A DNA stretch of 15,102 bases from Balneolales bacterium. GTDB taxonomy: Bacteria; Bacteroidota; Rhodothermia; Balneolales; Balneolaceae. The notes beneath the pieces are model-generated. The model was given only the letters and a program-made list of their open reading frames with translations, was not told where the DNA came from and did no database searches. The first letter of the stretch is position 1. Each line of letters begins with the position of its first letter. The stretch spans positions 1 through 15,102 of the forward strand of contig JAKSCW010000382.1 of the NCBI GenBank assembly GCA_022360375.1, in the 5' to 3' direction. Shown here one piece after another: positions 1 to 7,368 of the stretch. A program made the translations under genes and the position numbers.

Positions 1-149
1 GAATTCAAACAATTGGAAATTGGAATATCCACCAACCTGTATTTGCCACCAACGGGTACAGCTGGTTTTGATCTGTGACCAGTTAGCGGGTATAATCTAC
101 TTCCGCGCCCACCGCCTAAAATAACCGCAATAGTTGAATTTTTACTCAT
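1..149 (-). CDS. glgC: Glucose-1-phosphate adenylyltransferase, N-terminal part (runs off window)
   Basis: Only the first 49 codons are present; the gene continues past the left edge. Read on the minus strand from the ATG at 149-147, the protein begins MSKNSTIAVILGGGRGSRLY and continues PLTGHRSKPAV and KYRLVDIPISNCLN. The glycine-rich GGGRGSRLYPLT loop is the nucleotidyltransferase NTP-binding motif, and the KYRLVDIPISNC stretch is characteristic of GlgC. Family role: it makes ADP-glucose from glucose-1-phosphate and ATP, the committed step of bacterial glycogen synthesis. It starts 10 nt after the stop of glgA, so the two are almost certainly one transcript with glgA first. No clear Shine-Dalgarno sequence is visible, which suggests translational coupling to glgA. 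Allosteric and C-terminal domains cannot be judged. Confidence 0.93.
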   Translation of the reverse strand, partial: MSKNSTIAVILGGGRGSRLYPLTGHRSKPAVPVGGKYRLVDIPISNCLN

Positions 150-159
150 GATAGTAGTA

Positions 160-1602
160 TTAAGTCTTTTCAATTAATTCATTATACATCGTTATATATT
201 CTTTTGCTGACGAATTCCATGAATAGTCGAGCTTTATAATTCTGGAAACCACTTTCGAGAACTTTTCTTTGTCCTGATACAATTGAATTGCCCTCACAAT
301 AGCATGTTCGGCTTCCTGAAGATTAAATTCGTCAAATCGAATACCATACCCTTCCCCCTCATCAATATCTTTTACTGTATCTTTTAATCCACCTACTGAC
401 CGAACAATTGGAATGGTTCCATAGCGCATGGCATACATTTGATTTAAACCACAGGGTTCAACCCGCGAAGGCATTAACACAAAATCTGCTCCTGCATAAA
501 TTTCATGGGCAAGTTTTTCATTGTATTCAAGAGTCGCATCAAAAAAACCGAAATGATCACCCTGCATTCTTGCAAAAATTTCATGTAAAGATGGATCTCC
601 TGTCCCAAGAAGAACAAAATTTACTTTATGTTCTCCATGCATAAACGCCTTAATCAGATCAGGAAGTAAATCAGCCCCTTTTTCACGAACCAGTCTTCCT
701 ATAAAAGCTACGGTTGGTAACTCCGGGTTCAGTTTGAATCGCTCAATAAGTACAGCTTTATTCTTTTTCTTCCCCCCCTTTACTCCCCTGGGGGTATAGT
801 TTATGTCCAGTAAAGAATCGGTGGCAGGGTTCCATACCTCGGAATCAATCCCATTAACAATCCCTTTCGACTTCCCTTTTTCCTGCACAAAAAGGGCTTC
901 AAGTCCGTTACTTTGGAAACCAAGTTCATCCATATAGGATTGTGAAACTGTACTAATTAGCCACGAACACTTTAATGCAGAAGCAAGTGGATTCAACTGC
1001 CCATCCCAGTCTAACAAACCATAACTACCGGGATTAAATGGTGGGATTAGCGACGCTTTCTCACTGTTTACCCACCCATGATATTCCGCATTGTGAACCG
1101 TGATTATGGATGGGATGCCCTTCATTGATTCAAAACGGGGACATTCCTTCATCATAAATGGAACCAACCCCGTATGGTGATCATGACAATGAATTATATC
1201 CGGGAGACCATCTCTCGCTTTAATCCATTCTAATGCAGCGATTTGAAACGTAAGGGCACGTTCAAATTCATCCCAGTATCCATGTCCTGACCATGGATCA
1301 ATATAGATTCCAGGCCGGTCGAATCTCCCGGGGATATCGATCACATAAAGTGAAAATCCTAGTTTATCTGTTTTTTCCTTTAGGATTTTGAATCCAAAAT
1401 ATTCATGACCCAACGGAGCCGAGCTTTCCCACACTACTTCATATTCCTGAGTATCTAACCAGTGTGTTTGATACTTGGGAAGCAAAACCTCACAGGTTTC
1501 GCCAAGTTGGTTTAAATATTTTGGCAATGCCCCAACAACGTCTCCTAAACCTCCTGCTTTGGCTGCCGGGTAACACTCTGCGCTAAGGTGTATAACATGC
1601 AT
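160..1602 (-). CDS. glgA: Glycogen synthase (ADP-glucose type, GT5)
   Basis: This 480-aa cytosolic glycosyltransferase matches the usual bacterial GlgA length (about 477). It extends alpha-1,4-glucan using ADP-glucose. Visible landmarks: the N-terminal substrate loop KAGGLGDVVGALP (residues 15-27), where K15 is the conserved ADP-glucose lysine; HCHDHHTGL (138-146); NGID (250-253) leading into the second Rossmann domain; GRLVREKG (302-309); and EPCGLNQMYAMRYGTIPIV (382-400), the C-terminal donor-binding signature. All key elements are intact. The ATG at 1602-1600 gives the canonical N-terminus directly before the first beta strand; a modest AGGG lies about 11 nt upstream. The gene is followed by glgC with a 10-nt gap and is divergent from the ABC transporter pair, with 130 nt between them. 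Assignment is secure. Confidence 0.96.
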   Translation of the reverse strand: MHVIHLSAECYPAAKAGGLGDVVGALPKYLNQLGETCEVLLPKYQTHWLDTQEYEVVWESSAPLGHEYFGFKILKEKTDKLGFSLYVIDIPGRFDRPGIYIDPWSGHGYWDEFERALTFQIAALEWIKARDGLPDIIHCHDHHTGLVPFMMKECPRFESMKGIPSIITVHNAEYHGWVNSEKASLIPPFNPGSYGLLDWDGQLNPLASALKCSWLISTVSQSYMDELGFQSNGLEALFVQEKGKSKGIVNGIDSEVWNPATDSLLDINYTPRGVKGGKKKNKAVLIERFKLNPELPTVAFIGRLVREKGADLLPDLIKAFMHGEHKVNFVLLGTGDPSLHEIFARMQGDHFGFFDATLEYNEKLAHEIYAGADFVLMPSRVEPCGLNQMYAMRYGTIPIVRSVGGLKDTVKDIDEGEGYGIRFDEFNLQEAEHAIVRAIQLYQDKEKFSKVVSRIIKLDYSWNSSAKEYITMYNELIEKT

Positions 1603-1732
1603 TTTTTTGTAACCCTGTGTAATACTTGTCGTAGTTTTCGCACCAATAGAAATAAGAAAACTTTAGGCTTCTTGCAATGGATAAACTATCATACAGGAAA
1701 GCTTTATAATTACATAAAATCACAAAAAAAAT

Positions 1733-2650
1733 ATGGGCGTTATACATGTTGAAAACATCACTAAAACTTTCGAAAAAAATAAAGCCGTTAACGATGTAAG
1801 TTTTAGTGTAGAAAAAGGAAGAATCTTTGGGCTTTTGGGACCAAACGGAGCAGGCAAAACTACTACTATTAGGATGATCAATAATATACTGGCTCCTGAC
1901 ACAGGTAAAATCACAATAAATGGCGAAATTGCGAGTCCTGCTACCCAAAAAATGATCGGATATATGCCGGAAGAACGCGGCTTGTACAAGAAGATGAAAG
2001 TGGGCGAACAACTTATGTATCTAACCCAGTTAAAGGGGATGAAACCCAGTGCTGCCAAAAAAGCTATCGATTTCTGGCTCGATCGTTTCGGGGCTTCCGA
2101 TTGGAAAAAAAAGGAAGTAGGTGAACTTTCGAAAGGGATGTCTCAAAAAATTCAGTTCATTGCCACCATAGCTCATGATCCTGATATCTATATTTTTGAT
2201 GAACCCTTTAGTGGACTCGATCCCATTAATAGTGAAACCTTGAAGGAAGTGATCATTGAACTTCGATCGCAAGGAAAAACCATCCTGTTTTCAACCCACA
2301 GAATGGAGCAGGTGGAACAAATGTGCGATGATATCTGCCTTTTCAACAGGGGAAAGACGGTGCTTCAAGGTGATTTAAGAGAAGTGAAAGCCTCTTTCGG
2401 GAAGAATACTATCAATCTTGAGTTCGAAGGAGATGGTTCTTTTCTCGATAACCTTACAGATGTAAGACTAAACAACCGCTCCACTAATTTTGCGGAAATC
2501 AGAGTTTTGAATGGACAAAGCATGCAGGGTATTTTAGAAGTTGCTATGAAACATGCTGAGATTCACAAGTTTGAACGTATTCAACCTTCCCTGAACGAGA
2601 TTTTTATCTCCACCGTAGGCGAAGATAATCTCAAAAACGAGGAGGTCTAG
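1733..2650 (+). CDS. ABC exporter ATP-binding protein (NatA/ABC-2 type)
   Basis: This 305-aa nucleotide-binding subunit would power the permease encoded next to it. Motifs in order: Walker A GPNGAGKT (36-43); the GYMPEERGLY Q-loop region (76-85), in which proline-glutamate replaces the usual glutamine, as in many NatA-like proteins; signature LSKGM (132-136), a variant of LSGGQ; Walker B YIFDE (153-157) with catalytic E157; D-loop SGLDP (160-164); and H-loop histidine H189 in FSTHRMEQ. The roughly 85 residues after the ATPase core resemble the C-terminal extension of ABC-2 exporters that ends in PSLNEIFI. The stop lies 2 nt before the permease ATG. An ABC exporter is certain; the substrate (sodium, drug, lipid or peptide) cannot be read from sequence. 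Confidence 0.93.
   Translation: MGVIHVENITKTFEKNKAVNDVSFSVEKGRIFGLLGPNGAGKTTTIRMINNILAPDTGKITINGEIASPATQKMIGYMPEERGLYKKMKVGEQLMYLTQLKGMKPSAAKKAIDFWLDRFGASDWKKKEVGELSKGMSQKIQFIATIAHDPDIYIFDEPFSGLDPINSETLKEVIIELRSQGKTILFSTHRMEQVEQMCDDICLFNRGKTVLQGDLREVKASFGKNTINLEFEGDGSFLDNLTDVRLNNRSTNFAEIRVLNGQSMQGILEVAMKHAEIHKFERIQPSLNEIFISTVGEDNLKNEEV
2640..2646 (+). promoter_or_regulatory. Strong Shine-Dalgarno site for the ABC permease
   Basis: AGGAGGT sits 6 nt before the ATG at 2653, inside the last codons of the ATPase gene. It is one of only two near-perfect ribosome-binding sites in the window (the other precedes the barrel gene). It fixes the permease start and implies efficient initiation within the operon. 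Confidence 0.8.
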
Positions 2651-2652
2651 TC

Positions 2653-3945
2653 ATGAGCTGGAATAAAATATTCTTAGTATTAAAAAGGGAGTATGTAACG
2701 CGGGTTCGAACCCGATCATTTATCCTTTCCACTTTACTAACACCACTGGTATTCATTGCATTTATAGCCATAGTAGTTTTAGTGTCGTTACCTGACAATG
2801 ACATTTCAAAAAAGGTTGGTATTGCTGATCAAACTGGTCTTCTTTTTGAACGTTTGTATGAGCTGGACTCAGATCAATATGTGGATGTGAGAGAAGTGCC
2901 GGTCGATACCCTTCGGGAACAGGTATTGGATGGTGAGATTGATGGGTATATAATTCTGGATGATGCATTCTTGAATGGAAACGAAAATCCAACACTGGTT
3001 TACTCCGGAGGTGGGTTGGCATTTCAGGATTTGGTTGAAGATGATATCAGGGCCGCTTACCGGGAGGCAAGGTTGGAACAAGTAAATGTTACAGACGAAG
3101 TTCGCGGCATTTTTGAAGCCCGTCCTGTACTGGAAACTTTGAAACTAACCGAGCAAGGGGAAGAAGAGGATAATGCCATAGCAGGTGCCATTTTGGGGTT
3201 CATCCTTGGTCTGCTGATTTTCATCGGAGTGTTTGGATACGGAGCACTGTTGATGCGTGGAGTTATAGAAGAAAAGACCAATCGAATTGTTGAGGTCATT
3301 GCCTCTTCAGTAAAACCCATTGAGCTCATGTTTGGAAAGCTTTTTGGTATCCTGGCGGTGGCTTTAACTCAATTCGGAGTTTGGATTCTGTCTTATATCG
3401 GATTATCCATTATTGCAGCACCTGTGGCTGGTTTAATACTACAGGCTCAACTGGAAAGCCTCCCTCCTGATGCAATAGAAACGGCAGAAGCATCTTTCGA
3501 CCCTTCTATGCTGGAGAATTTCATTTTTGCTCCTTCTATCTTTCTTTATTTTTTCGTGTTCTTTCTTATAGGTTTTTTGATATACGCAGGAATTTTCGCC
3601 GCAATTGGTGCTTCTGTTGATTCGGAGCAAGATACCCAACAATTTATGCTTCCTGTAATGGTTCCAATTTTTATTGGTTATTTCCTGAACCTACAGGTAA
3701 TGGAAAATCCGGATTCTACGGCAGTAGTTATCGCCTCGTTGTTCCCACTTACTGCTCCGATTAATATGATCTCAAGAATTGCATCAACAAGTGTTCCTTT
3801 TTGGCAGATTGCACTTTCATTAGCATTAATGGCAGGAACGTTTATGGCATTGATGTGGCTGGCTGCAAAAATTTATCGCGTTGGCATTTTAATGTATGGC
3901 AAAAAACCGTCCTACAAGGAATTGGCCAAATGGGTAAGGCAATAA
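2653..3945 (+). CDS. ABC-2 type permease (NatB-like)
   Basis: This 430-aa inner-membrane subunit partners with the ATPase just upstream (2-nt gap). The N-terminus has cytosolic basic residues followed by TM1 (about 22-46). A large hydrophilic extracytoplasmic domain (about 48-174) follows, then five or six helices: about 175-202, 225-263, 290-321, 331-348, 355-377 and 383-405. The segment EEKTNRIVEVIASSVKPIEL (206-225), at the cytosolic end of TM2, is the hallmark of NatB-type ABC2_membrane_3 permeases and is the likely coupling helix to the ATPase. The early TM, large loop and TM bundle match sodium or drug exporters such as NatB/YhaP. Substrate unknown. The strong upstream AGGAGGT supports the ATG. 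A terminator follows immediately, so this is a closed two-gene operon. Confidence 0.92.
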   Translation: MSWNKIFLVLKREYVTRVRTRSFILSTLLTPLVFIAFIAIVVLVSLPDNDISKKVGIADQTGLLFERLYELDSDQYVDVREVPVDTLREQVLDGEIDGYIILDDAFLNGNENPTLVYSGGGLAFQDLVEDDIRAAYREARLEQVNVTDEVRGIFEARPVLETLKLTEQGEEEDNAIAGAILGFILGLLIFIGVFGYGALLMRGVIEEKTNRIVEVIASSVKPIELMFGKLFGILAVALTQFGVWILSYIGLSIIAAPVAGLILQAQLESLPPDAIETAEASFDPSMLENFIFAPSIFLYFFVFFLIGFLIYAGIFAAIGASVDSEQDTQQFMLPVMVPIFIGYFLNLQVMENPDSTAVVIASLFPLTAPINMISRIASTSVPFWQIALSLALMAGTFMALMWLAAKIYRVGILMYGKKPSYKELAKWVRQ

Positions 3946-3952
3946 GGCAGGT

Positions 3953-3976
3953 AAGGCTCCGGAAGGAGCCTTTTTT
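3953..3976 (+). terminator. Rho-independent terminator of the ABC exporter operon
   Basis: Arms GGCTCC (3955-3960) and GGAGCC (3965-3970) close a GGAA tetraloop, extended by two A-T pairs and followed by a T6 run (3971-3976). The hairpin begins 8 nt after the permease stop. The final T residues overlap the stop codon of the converging minus-strand gene. On the minus strand the same stem is not followed by a clean T-run, so it acts mainly on the plus strand. Confidence 0.92.
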
Positions 3977-6287
3977 ATTCTTCCGACAAAGAGTTCTTTA
4001 GCTCGTCGACTAGTAAAAGAACACGGACGTCAAATTCATCTACTTCCGCTGTATTTAGGAAAACCAAAGCCTCTGATGTAGACTTAAACACAGGAATAGC
4101 TTCATATCCCTTAATACGCATCCTTGGGTCACGGTCTTCAATAAGAGTTCGGATTCGGTCACTCCATTTTTGCACGTTCAGGTCATTTTTATTCAAATAG
4201 AAATATGCCCTTGATCGTATTTCATACGGGAAAGAAAATGCAAGGTATCCTTCCACAAAATCGTTCACTTCGTCATCGAAAGCTAAGCTGTCTGATCGTT
4301 CGATAATGGTTAGTACTTTCAAGCCAATGCTATCCGCGCGTTGTTTGTTTTCTGCTAAAGAAAACATCTCTTCCTTTGAAGCAATCCCCTGATACACCTC
4401 TAAGGCTGTGTGAAAAACAGAATCATTATCCGCACGCAGTACAGTAGAACGAAGTGTACTTTTTACAAAGTCATTTTCGGGATAGTTTGCCAGAGCATTA
4501 ATTGAAGCTAATTGTATAGCACGTGATGAATTGTTTAATCCCGATAAAAACTGTTCTTCAGTACCAATAGCCCCGTCTGTTATTTCTGCGAGAGTTTCAT
4601 AAACAGTAGCAATTACTATTGGGTCCTCTTCAAAATTTAAAATGTCCGACAAAGCAAGCTGGAGATCAGGGTTTTCGGAATGCGATTTTAATAATACCGC
4701 GGCTGCAGCTCTTTCGTCAGGATCTTCGCTTCGCAATTGGTTAAGCAAAAAGTATAAGGGAAATGCGTTCCATTCTACATTATCAATATCAATAGTTCCA
4801 GATGAGAACGTGATAAATTCAGTAGCAGGGTCAAGACTAATCCTCACTGTATCTTTTATTCCTGTAAAATTGATCTCCTGATTTTTTATACTTTCGAATT
4901 GGTATTCATTCAAATTCAGGCTATACAATTCATCCCCTTCACCTTCCACCAATTCGAATGCAACTGTGAGTTCAAAATCCACTTCATCCAGGAAAACTTC
5001 TGCTGTGTAACCTGGCTCGCCCGGTAGGGAATCAATTTCTTTTTCGAACGAATAATCGGGGGTGAACCAGGAAATTCCTGTAGTTTCGTACCAGTTTTCA
5101 GCATAGTCATCGAAAGAGATGATTCCTTTAAATTCCCGCATTAATCCTGGAAGGGAAGAAGAAAGTGTTTCTTTAAATAGTGAGGATTGTGCAGGGAAAG
5201 CTTCCTGCCATGTGTTCCAATAATCAATTTTAAACAGCGTATCCGGATTTTGGATATATGCTTTATCATTTTCTATTGAAAAATGAACTACAGCCGGCAA
5301 TAGTTCATTGATGCCATCATTTTCAAGACTGAAATACTCCTCCGTAGTTTGATACTCACCAAACCATTGAGTATAAAGCCCTCGCTTCAGTTGGTTCTTC
5401 AAAGAACCTAGCCGATCATATAAATAAATAGTCCCGGAACCATGCGTGCGTTCTTCCCAATAATTGTCGGGAAGTACCACAATGTTCAAACCTTCCCATG
5501 GATATTCAAAAGACAGTTCGTCCTCAATTTCTCTTTTAAGTCTTGCTGCTTCTACGATTAATTCTGCCCGTTTTTCTTCAGGGAAATTAAATTCATGAGT
5601 AAATAATCGGATTTTTGTAAACCCAGCAGTCATTTCCGAAATCACGAAATCTCCATGTACAAATCCTGCGCTTGTAATAGAAATCTTTTTTTCTGTTTGC
5701 CAATGAACACGCTTTCTGTTCTCTGAAACAGGAATAGTTTCAACCAAATTTCCATTAAACATTATCTCCGTTTCATTCGGAATATCAAAAAAAGCATCTA
5801 CAGAAAGCTGAACACGGGGATGATCGTAAGTTGGAAGCCAGTGCCGGTGGGCAAGTGGATTTTTTGACGTCCATAAACTTCCCTGATAATCTCTGAACAA
5901 GCCAAATTTGGAATTCGATTGCCATGTGATAGAAACCTGTATTTCCTCCCCTTTCTGAAGAGTGTCTGTTAACTGGATGATCAGATTTGTTTCTGTAATT
6001 GAAAAATCACTTTCATATCCATCAACTTCAACAGATTCAATAGCCAAATCTCCGGCATGAAAAGGAATTTCTGTAAGTCCATCAATTTTGGGAGACATGG
6101 TATAAGTGGCAATACCTCCAATTAATGTCTGATCGCCATTTACTGTAATGTCTAGTTCCAGGTGCTCGTAATGAAATGGTAAATCAGGATGGGTTTCGTA
6201 ATCAAAAGAAAAGTCATCACAGGTTTGCACCGATGCAATGACAATCGAAACAGCTAAAAAAATATAGTTGTAAACTCTGCTGATCAT
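3975..6287 (-). CDS. Exported M1-aminopeptidase-like protein lacking the catalytic motif, with HEAT-like C-terminus
   Basis: A 770-aa protein with an N-terminal hydrophobic export segment (about 5-20). Residues about 40-215 look like the M1 N-terminal beta domain: the sequence around WLPTYDHPRVQL (150-161) followed by a strand and a NGNLVET turn matches the M1 pattern of aromatic-P-x-[YF]-D-x-P. Where M1 enzymes carry GxMEN, this protein has THGSG (281-285). Where they carry HExxHxWxG, it has RGLYTQWFG (302-310), so QWFG is kept but both zinc histidines and the catalytic glutamate are replaced. Residues about 515-765 are alpha-helical and HEAT-like (for example DPDERAAAAVLLKS). I infer a non-catalytic binding or scaffold protein outside the cytoplasm, analogous in logic to the dead M1 domain of TAF2. 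Its ATG abuts the stop of the upstream phosphatase gene. Confidence 0.75.
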   Translation of the reverse strand: MISRVYNYIFLAVSIVIASVQTCDDFSFDYETHPDLPFHYEHLELDITVNGDQTLIGGIATYTMSPKIDGLTEIPFHAGDLAIESVEVDGYESDFSITETNLIIQLTDTLQKGEEIQVSITWQSNSKFGLFRDYQGSLWTSKNPLAHRHWLPTYDHPRVQLSVDAFFDIPNETEIMFNGNLVETIPVSENRKRVHWQTEKKISITSAGFVHGDFVISEMTAGFTKIRLFTHEFNFPEEKRAELIVEAARLKREIEDELSFEYPWEGLNIVVLPDNYWEERTHGSGTIYLYDRLGSLKNQLKRGLYTQWFGEYQTTEEYFSLENDGINELLPAVVHFSIENDKAYIQNPDTLFKIDYWNTWQEAFPAQSSLFKETLSSSLPGLMREFKGIISFDDYAENWYETTGISWFTPDYSFEKEIDSLPGEPGYTAEVFLDEVDFELTVAFELVEGEGDELYSLNLNEYQFESIKNQEINFTGIKDTVRISLDPATEFITFSSGTIDIDNVEWNAFPLYFLLNQLRSEDPDERAAAAVLLKSHSENPDLQLALSDILNFEEDPIVIATVYETLAEITDGAIGTEEQFLSGLNNSSRAIQLASINALANYPENDFVKSTLRSTVLRADNDSVFHTALEVYQGIASKEEMFSLAENKQRADSIGLKVLTIIERSDSLAFDDEVNDFVEGYLAFSFPYEIRSRAYFYLNKNDLNVQKWSDRIRTLIEDRDPRMRIKGYEAIPVFKSTSEALVFLNTAEVDEFDVRVLLLVDELKNSLSEE

Positions 6288-7064
6288 TTAGTTTTTGTGT
6301 GCTTCAAATATTGCTTTCACTTTTGGAAATAACGCTTTACTTGTAGAAAATCCATTCCCGGAATGTATGGTTTCTGCTCCATTTGTATCACTAAATATAC
6401 CACCTGATTCTTTCATTATAGGAAGTAATGCCGCTGCGTCCCATATATTTAATAATGGATCGAACATTAAATCGGCTCTGCCAATAGCCACCATCATGTG
6501 CCCGTAAGCATCTCCCCAGGTTCGGTGAAGTTTGGTATTTGCCAACAAATCCTGGAACAGAGGCTCCATCCCGATTTCCTGGAATCTCCGGATTTCTGTA
6601 ACCAAAAAAGTGGCCTCTGATAATTCGTTTGTATCTCTTACAGAGCAAGGCTCCCCATTATATGTGGCTCCTAAACCAATTCCGGCGGCACAGAGCTCAT
6701 CCAATGCTGGTGCATTAATAATTCCCACAACCGGTTCGTTGTCTATCATTATCCCAATTAGTGTGGTATAAAAAGGTACACCATGAATAAAAGATTTAGT
6801 TCCGTCGATTGGATCTAACACCCACTGAATGTTGCTTTCGGGATTTGTTTTACCAAATTCCTCTCCAATAATTCCATGATCGGGATACCGCTTTAAAATC
6901 TCCCGGCGTATAATCTGTTCTGTTTCCCGGTCAGCGATAGTAACGGGAGAGTCATCTTCTTTACTAATTACTTCAAAGTCTTTTTTAAAATATTTAAGCG
7001 TATGATTTCCCCCTATCCGTGCAATGTCTATTGCGTTATCAAGCAGCTCCTGGATGTTAGCCAT
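6288..7064 (-). CDS. hisN: HisN-type inositol monophosphatase family phosphatase
   Basis: This 258-aa cytosolic Mg-dependent phosphatase has all IMPase metal-site motifs: GEE (67-69) with E68, LDPIDGT (83-89) with D84 and D87, and WDAA (208-211) with D209. The stretches RTWGDAYGHMMVAIGR (181-196) and LLPIMKESGGIFSD (213-226) resemble the histidinol-phosphatase branch (HisN, TIGR02067-like) more than true inositol or PAP phosphatases. The expected reaction is therefore L-histidinol phosphate to L-histidinol, although no other his gene is in the window and a general sugar or inositol phosphatase is possible. Its TAA is immediately followed by the ATG of the M1-like gene, so they are co-transcribed. 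No good Shine-Dalgarno is seen before the ATG at 7064-7062. Confidence 0.85.
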   Translation of the reverse strand: MANIQELLDNAIDIARIGGNHTLKYFKKDFEVISKEDDSPVTIADRETEQIIRREILKRYPDHGIIGEEFGKTNPESNIQWVLDPIDGTKSFIHGVPFYTTLIGIMIDNEPVVGIINAPALDELCAAGIGLGATYNGEPCSVRDTNELSEATFLVTEIRRFQEIGMEPLFQDLLANTKLHRTWGDAYGHMMVAIGRADLMFDPLLNIWDAAALLPIMKESGGIFSDTNGAETIHSGNGFSTSKALFPKVKAIFEAHKN

Positions 7065-7159
7065 AGTGTATCTGTATTTAGTAGTGAGTGAATGTGAGTA
7101 AGCATTTAAATTAAGAATTAATACACCTCAATACGCAGCCAAATTTTACTTTTTCACAC

Positions 7160-7191
7160 AAAAAGGGCGCACCGTTCAAAGCGCACCCTTT
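7160..7191 (-). terminator. Terminator-like hairpin upstream of hisN (attenuator or insulator)
   Basis: Read on the minus strand, AAAGG(GT)GCGC pairs with GCGCCCTTT (9 bp with a 2-nt bulge) around a 10-nt loop, followed by a run of five T. It resembles the hairpin at 7946-7980 in shape and T-run. It lies 96 nt before the hisN start on the same strand, although no gene lies between it and the oppositely oriented YceI gene. It could insulate hisN from antisense read-through or act as a leader terminator. Confidence 0.5.
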
Positions 7192-7197
7192 GGTTAA

Positions 7198-7240
7198 TAG
7201 AGGTATTTTTTGAAAGCGATCACAGCTATAAATACCTTTA
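7198..7240. repeat. Inverted repeat, AU-rich long stem
   Basis: TAGAGGTATTT (7198-7208) pairs with AAATACCTTTA (7230-7240), giving 11 pairs with one G-U on the plus-strand RNA. The 21-nt interval contains a smaller AGC/GCT pairing. It could be an RNA element in a leader or a protein-binding dyad. No family was recognised. Confidence 0.4.
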
Positions 7241-7300
7241 CTAAAACTATCTAATGCTCACTCTACAGTAGCCTAAATAAATGAAGAAAGTGTGAAGGAA

Positions 7301-7367
7301 TGCTTCTTAATCTTTGAATTCTAATTCATTGCACGTACCATTAGCTCAATTTTTATTGTAAGAAGCA
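7301..7367 (+). promoter_or_regulatory. Candidate RBS-sequestering structure in the leader of the first YceI gene
   Basis: TGCTTCTTA (7301-7309) is the exact reverse complement of TAAGAAGCA (7359-7367), which ends one base before the ATG at 7369 and contains the only purine-rich, Shine-Dalgarno-like stretch (AAGAAG). Between them TGAATTctAATTCA (7315-7328) can form a second small hairpin. If transcribed, the long pairing would mask ribosome access. The dyad is seen directly; the regulatory role is inferred. Confidence 0.38.
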
Positions 7368-7368
7368 A

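Larger units (their letters stand above)
7065..7368. other. 304-nt divergent intergenic region with three inverted repeats
   Basis: This is the only gap over 300 nt. It separates the phosphatase/M1-like operon (leftward) from the first YceI gene (rightward). No ORF longer than a few codons with a plausible start is present on either strand. It holds a GC-rich hairpin (7160-7191), an AU-rich long stem (7198-7240) and a 9-bp dyad (7301-7309 with 7359-7367) next to the YceI start. Promoters for both directions must lie here, but I could not pick a convincing -35/-10 or Bacteroidota-type -33/-7 pair by eye. Confidence 0.7.

Noticed and set aside
1..6. Window opens exactly with GAATTC (EcoRI), as if a clone edge
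   Set aside because: The bases read naturally as part of the conserved NCLNS segment of GlgC, so there is no sign of vector or junction.
1705..1710. Exact TATAAT 22 nt before the ABC ATPase start
   Set aside because: No acceptable -35 element lies 16-18 nt upstream (the bases there are TAAACT). The region is AT-rich, so the match is expected by chance.
1583..2058. Minus-strand open frames of 112-142 codons across the glgA/ABC ATPase start
   Set aside because: They are antisense to the strongly conserved Walker A region or intergenic DNA and show no recognisable domain or start context; shadow frames.
6216..6236. Lipoprotein signal (cysteine C23) in the M1-like protein
   Set aside because: The residues before the cysteine are VQT. 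Threonine at -1 does not fit a lipobox, so an ordinary signal peptide or anchor is more likely.
7281..7316. Mini-ORFs (ATGAAGAAAGTGTGA and ATGCTTCTTAATCTTTGA) upstream of YceI 1 as leader peptides
   Set aside because: Only 4-5 codons each, with no correctly spaced ribosome-binding site and no codon bias suggesting attenuation.
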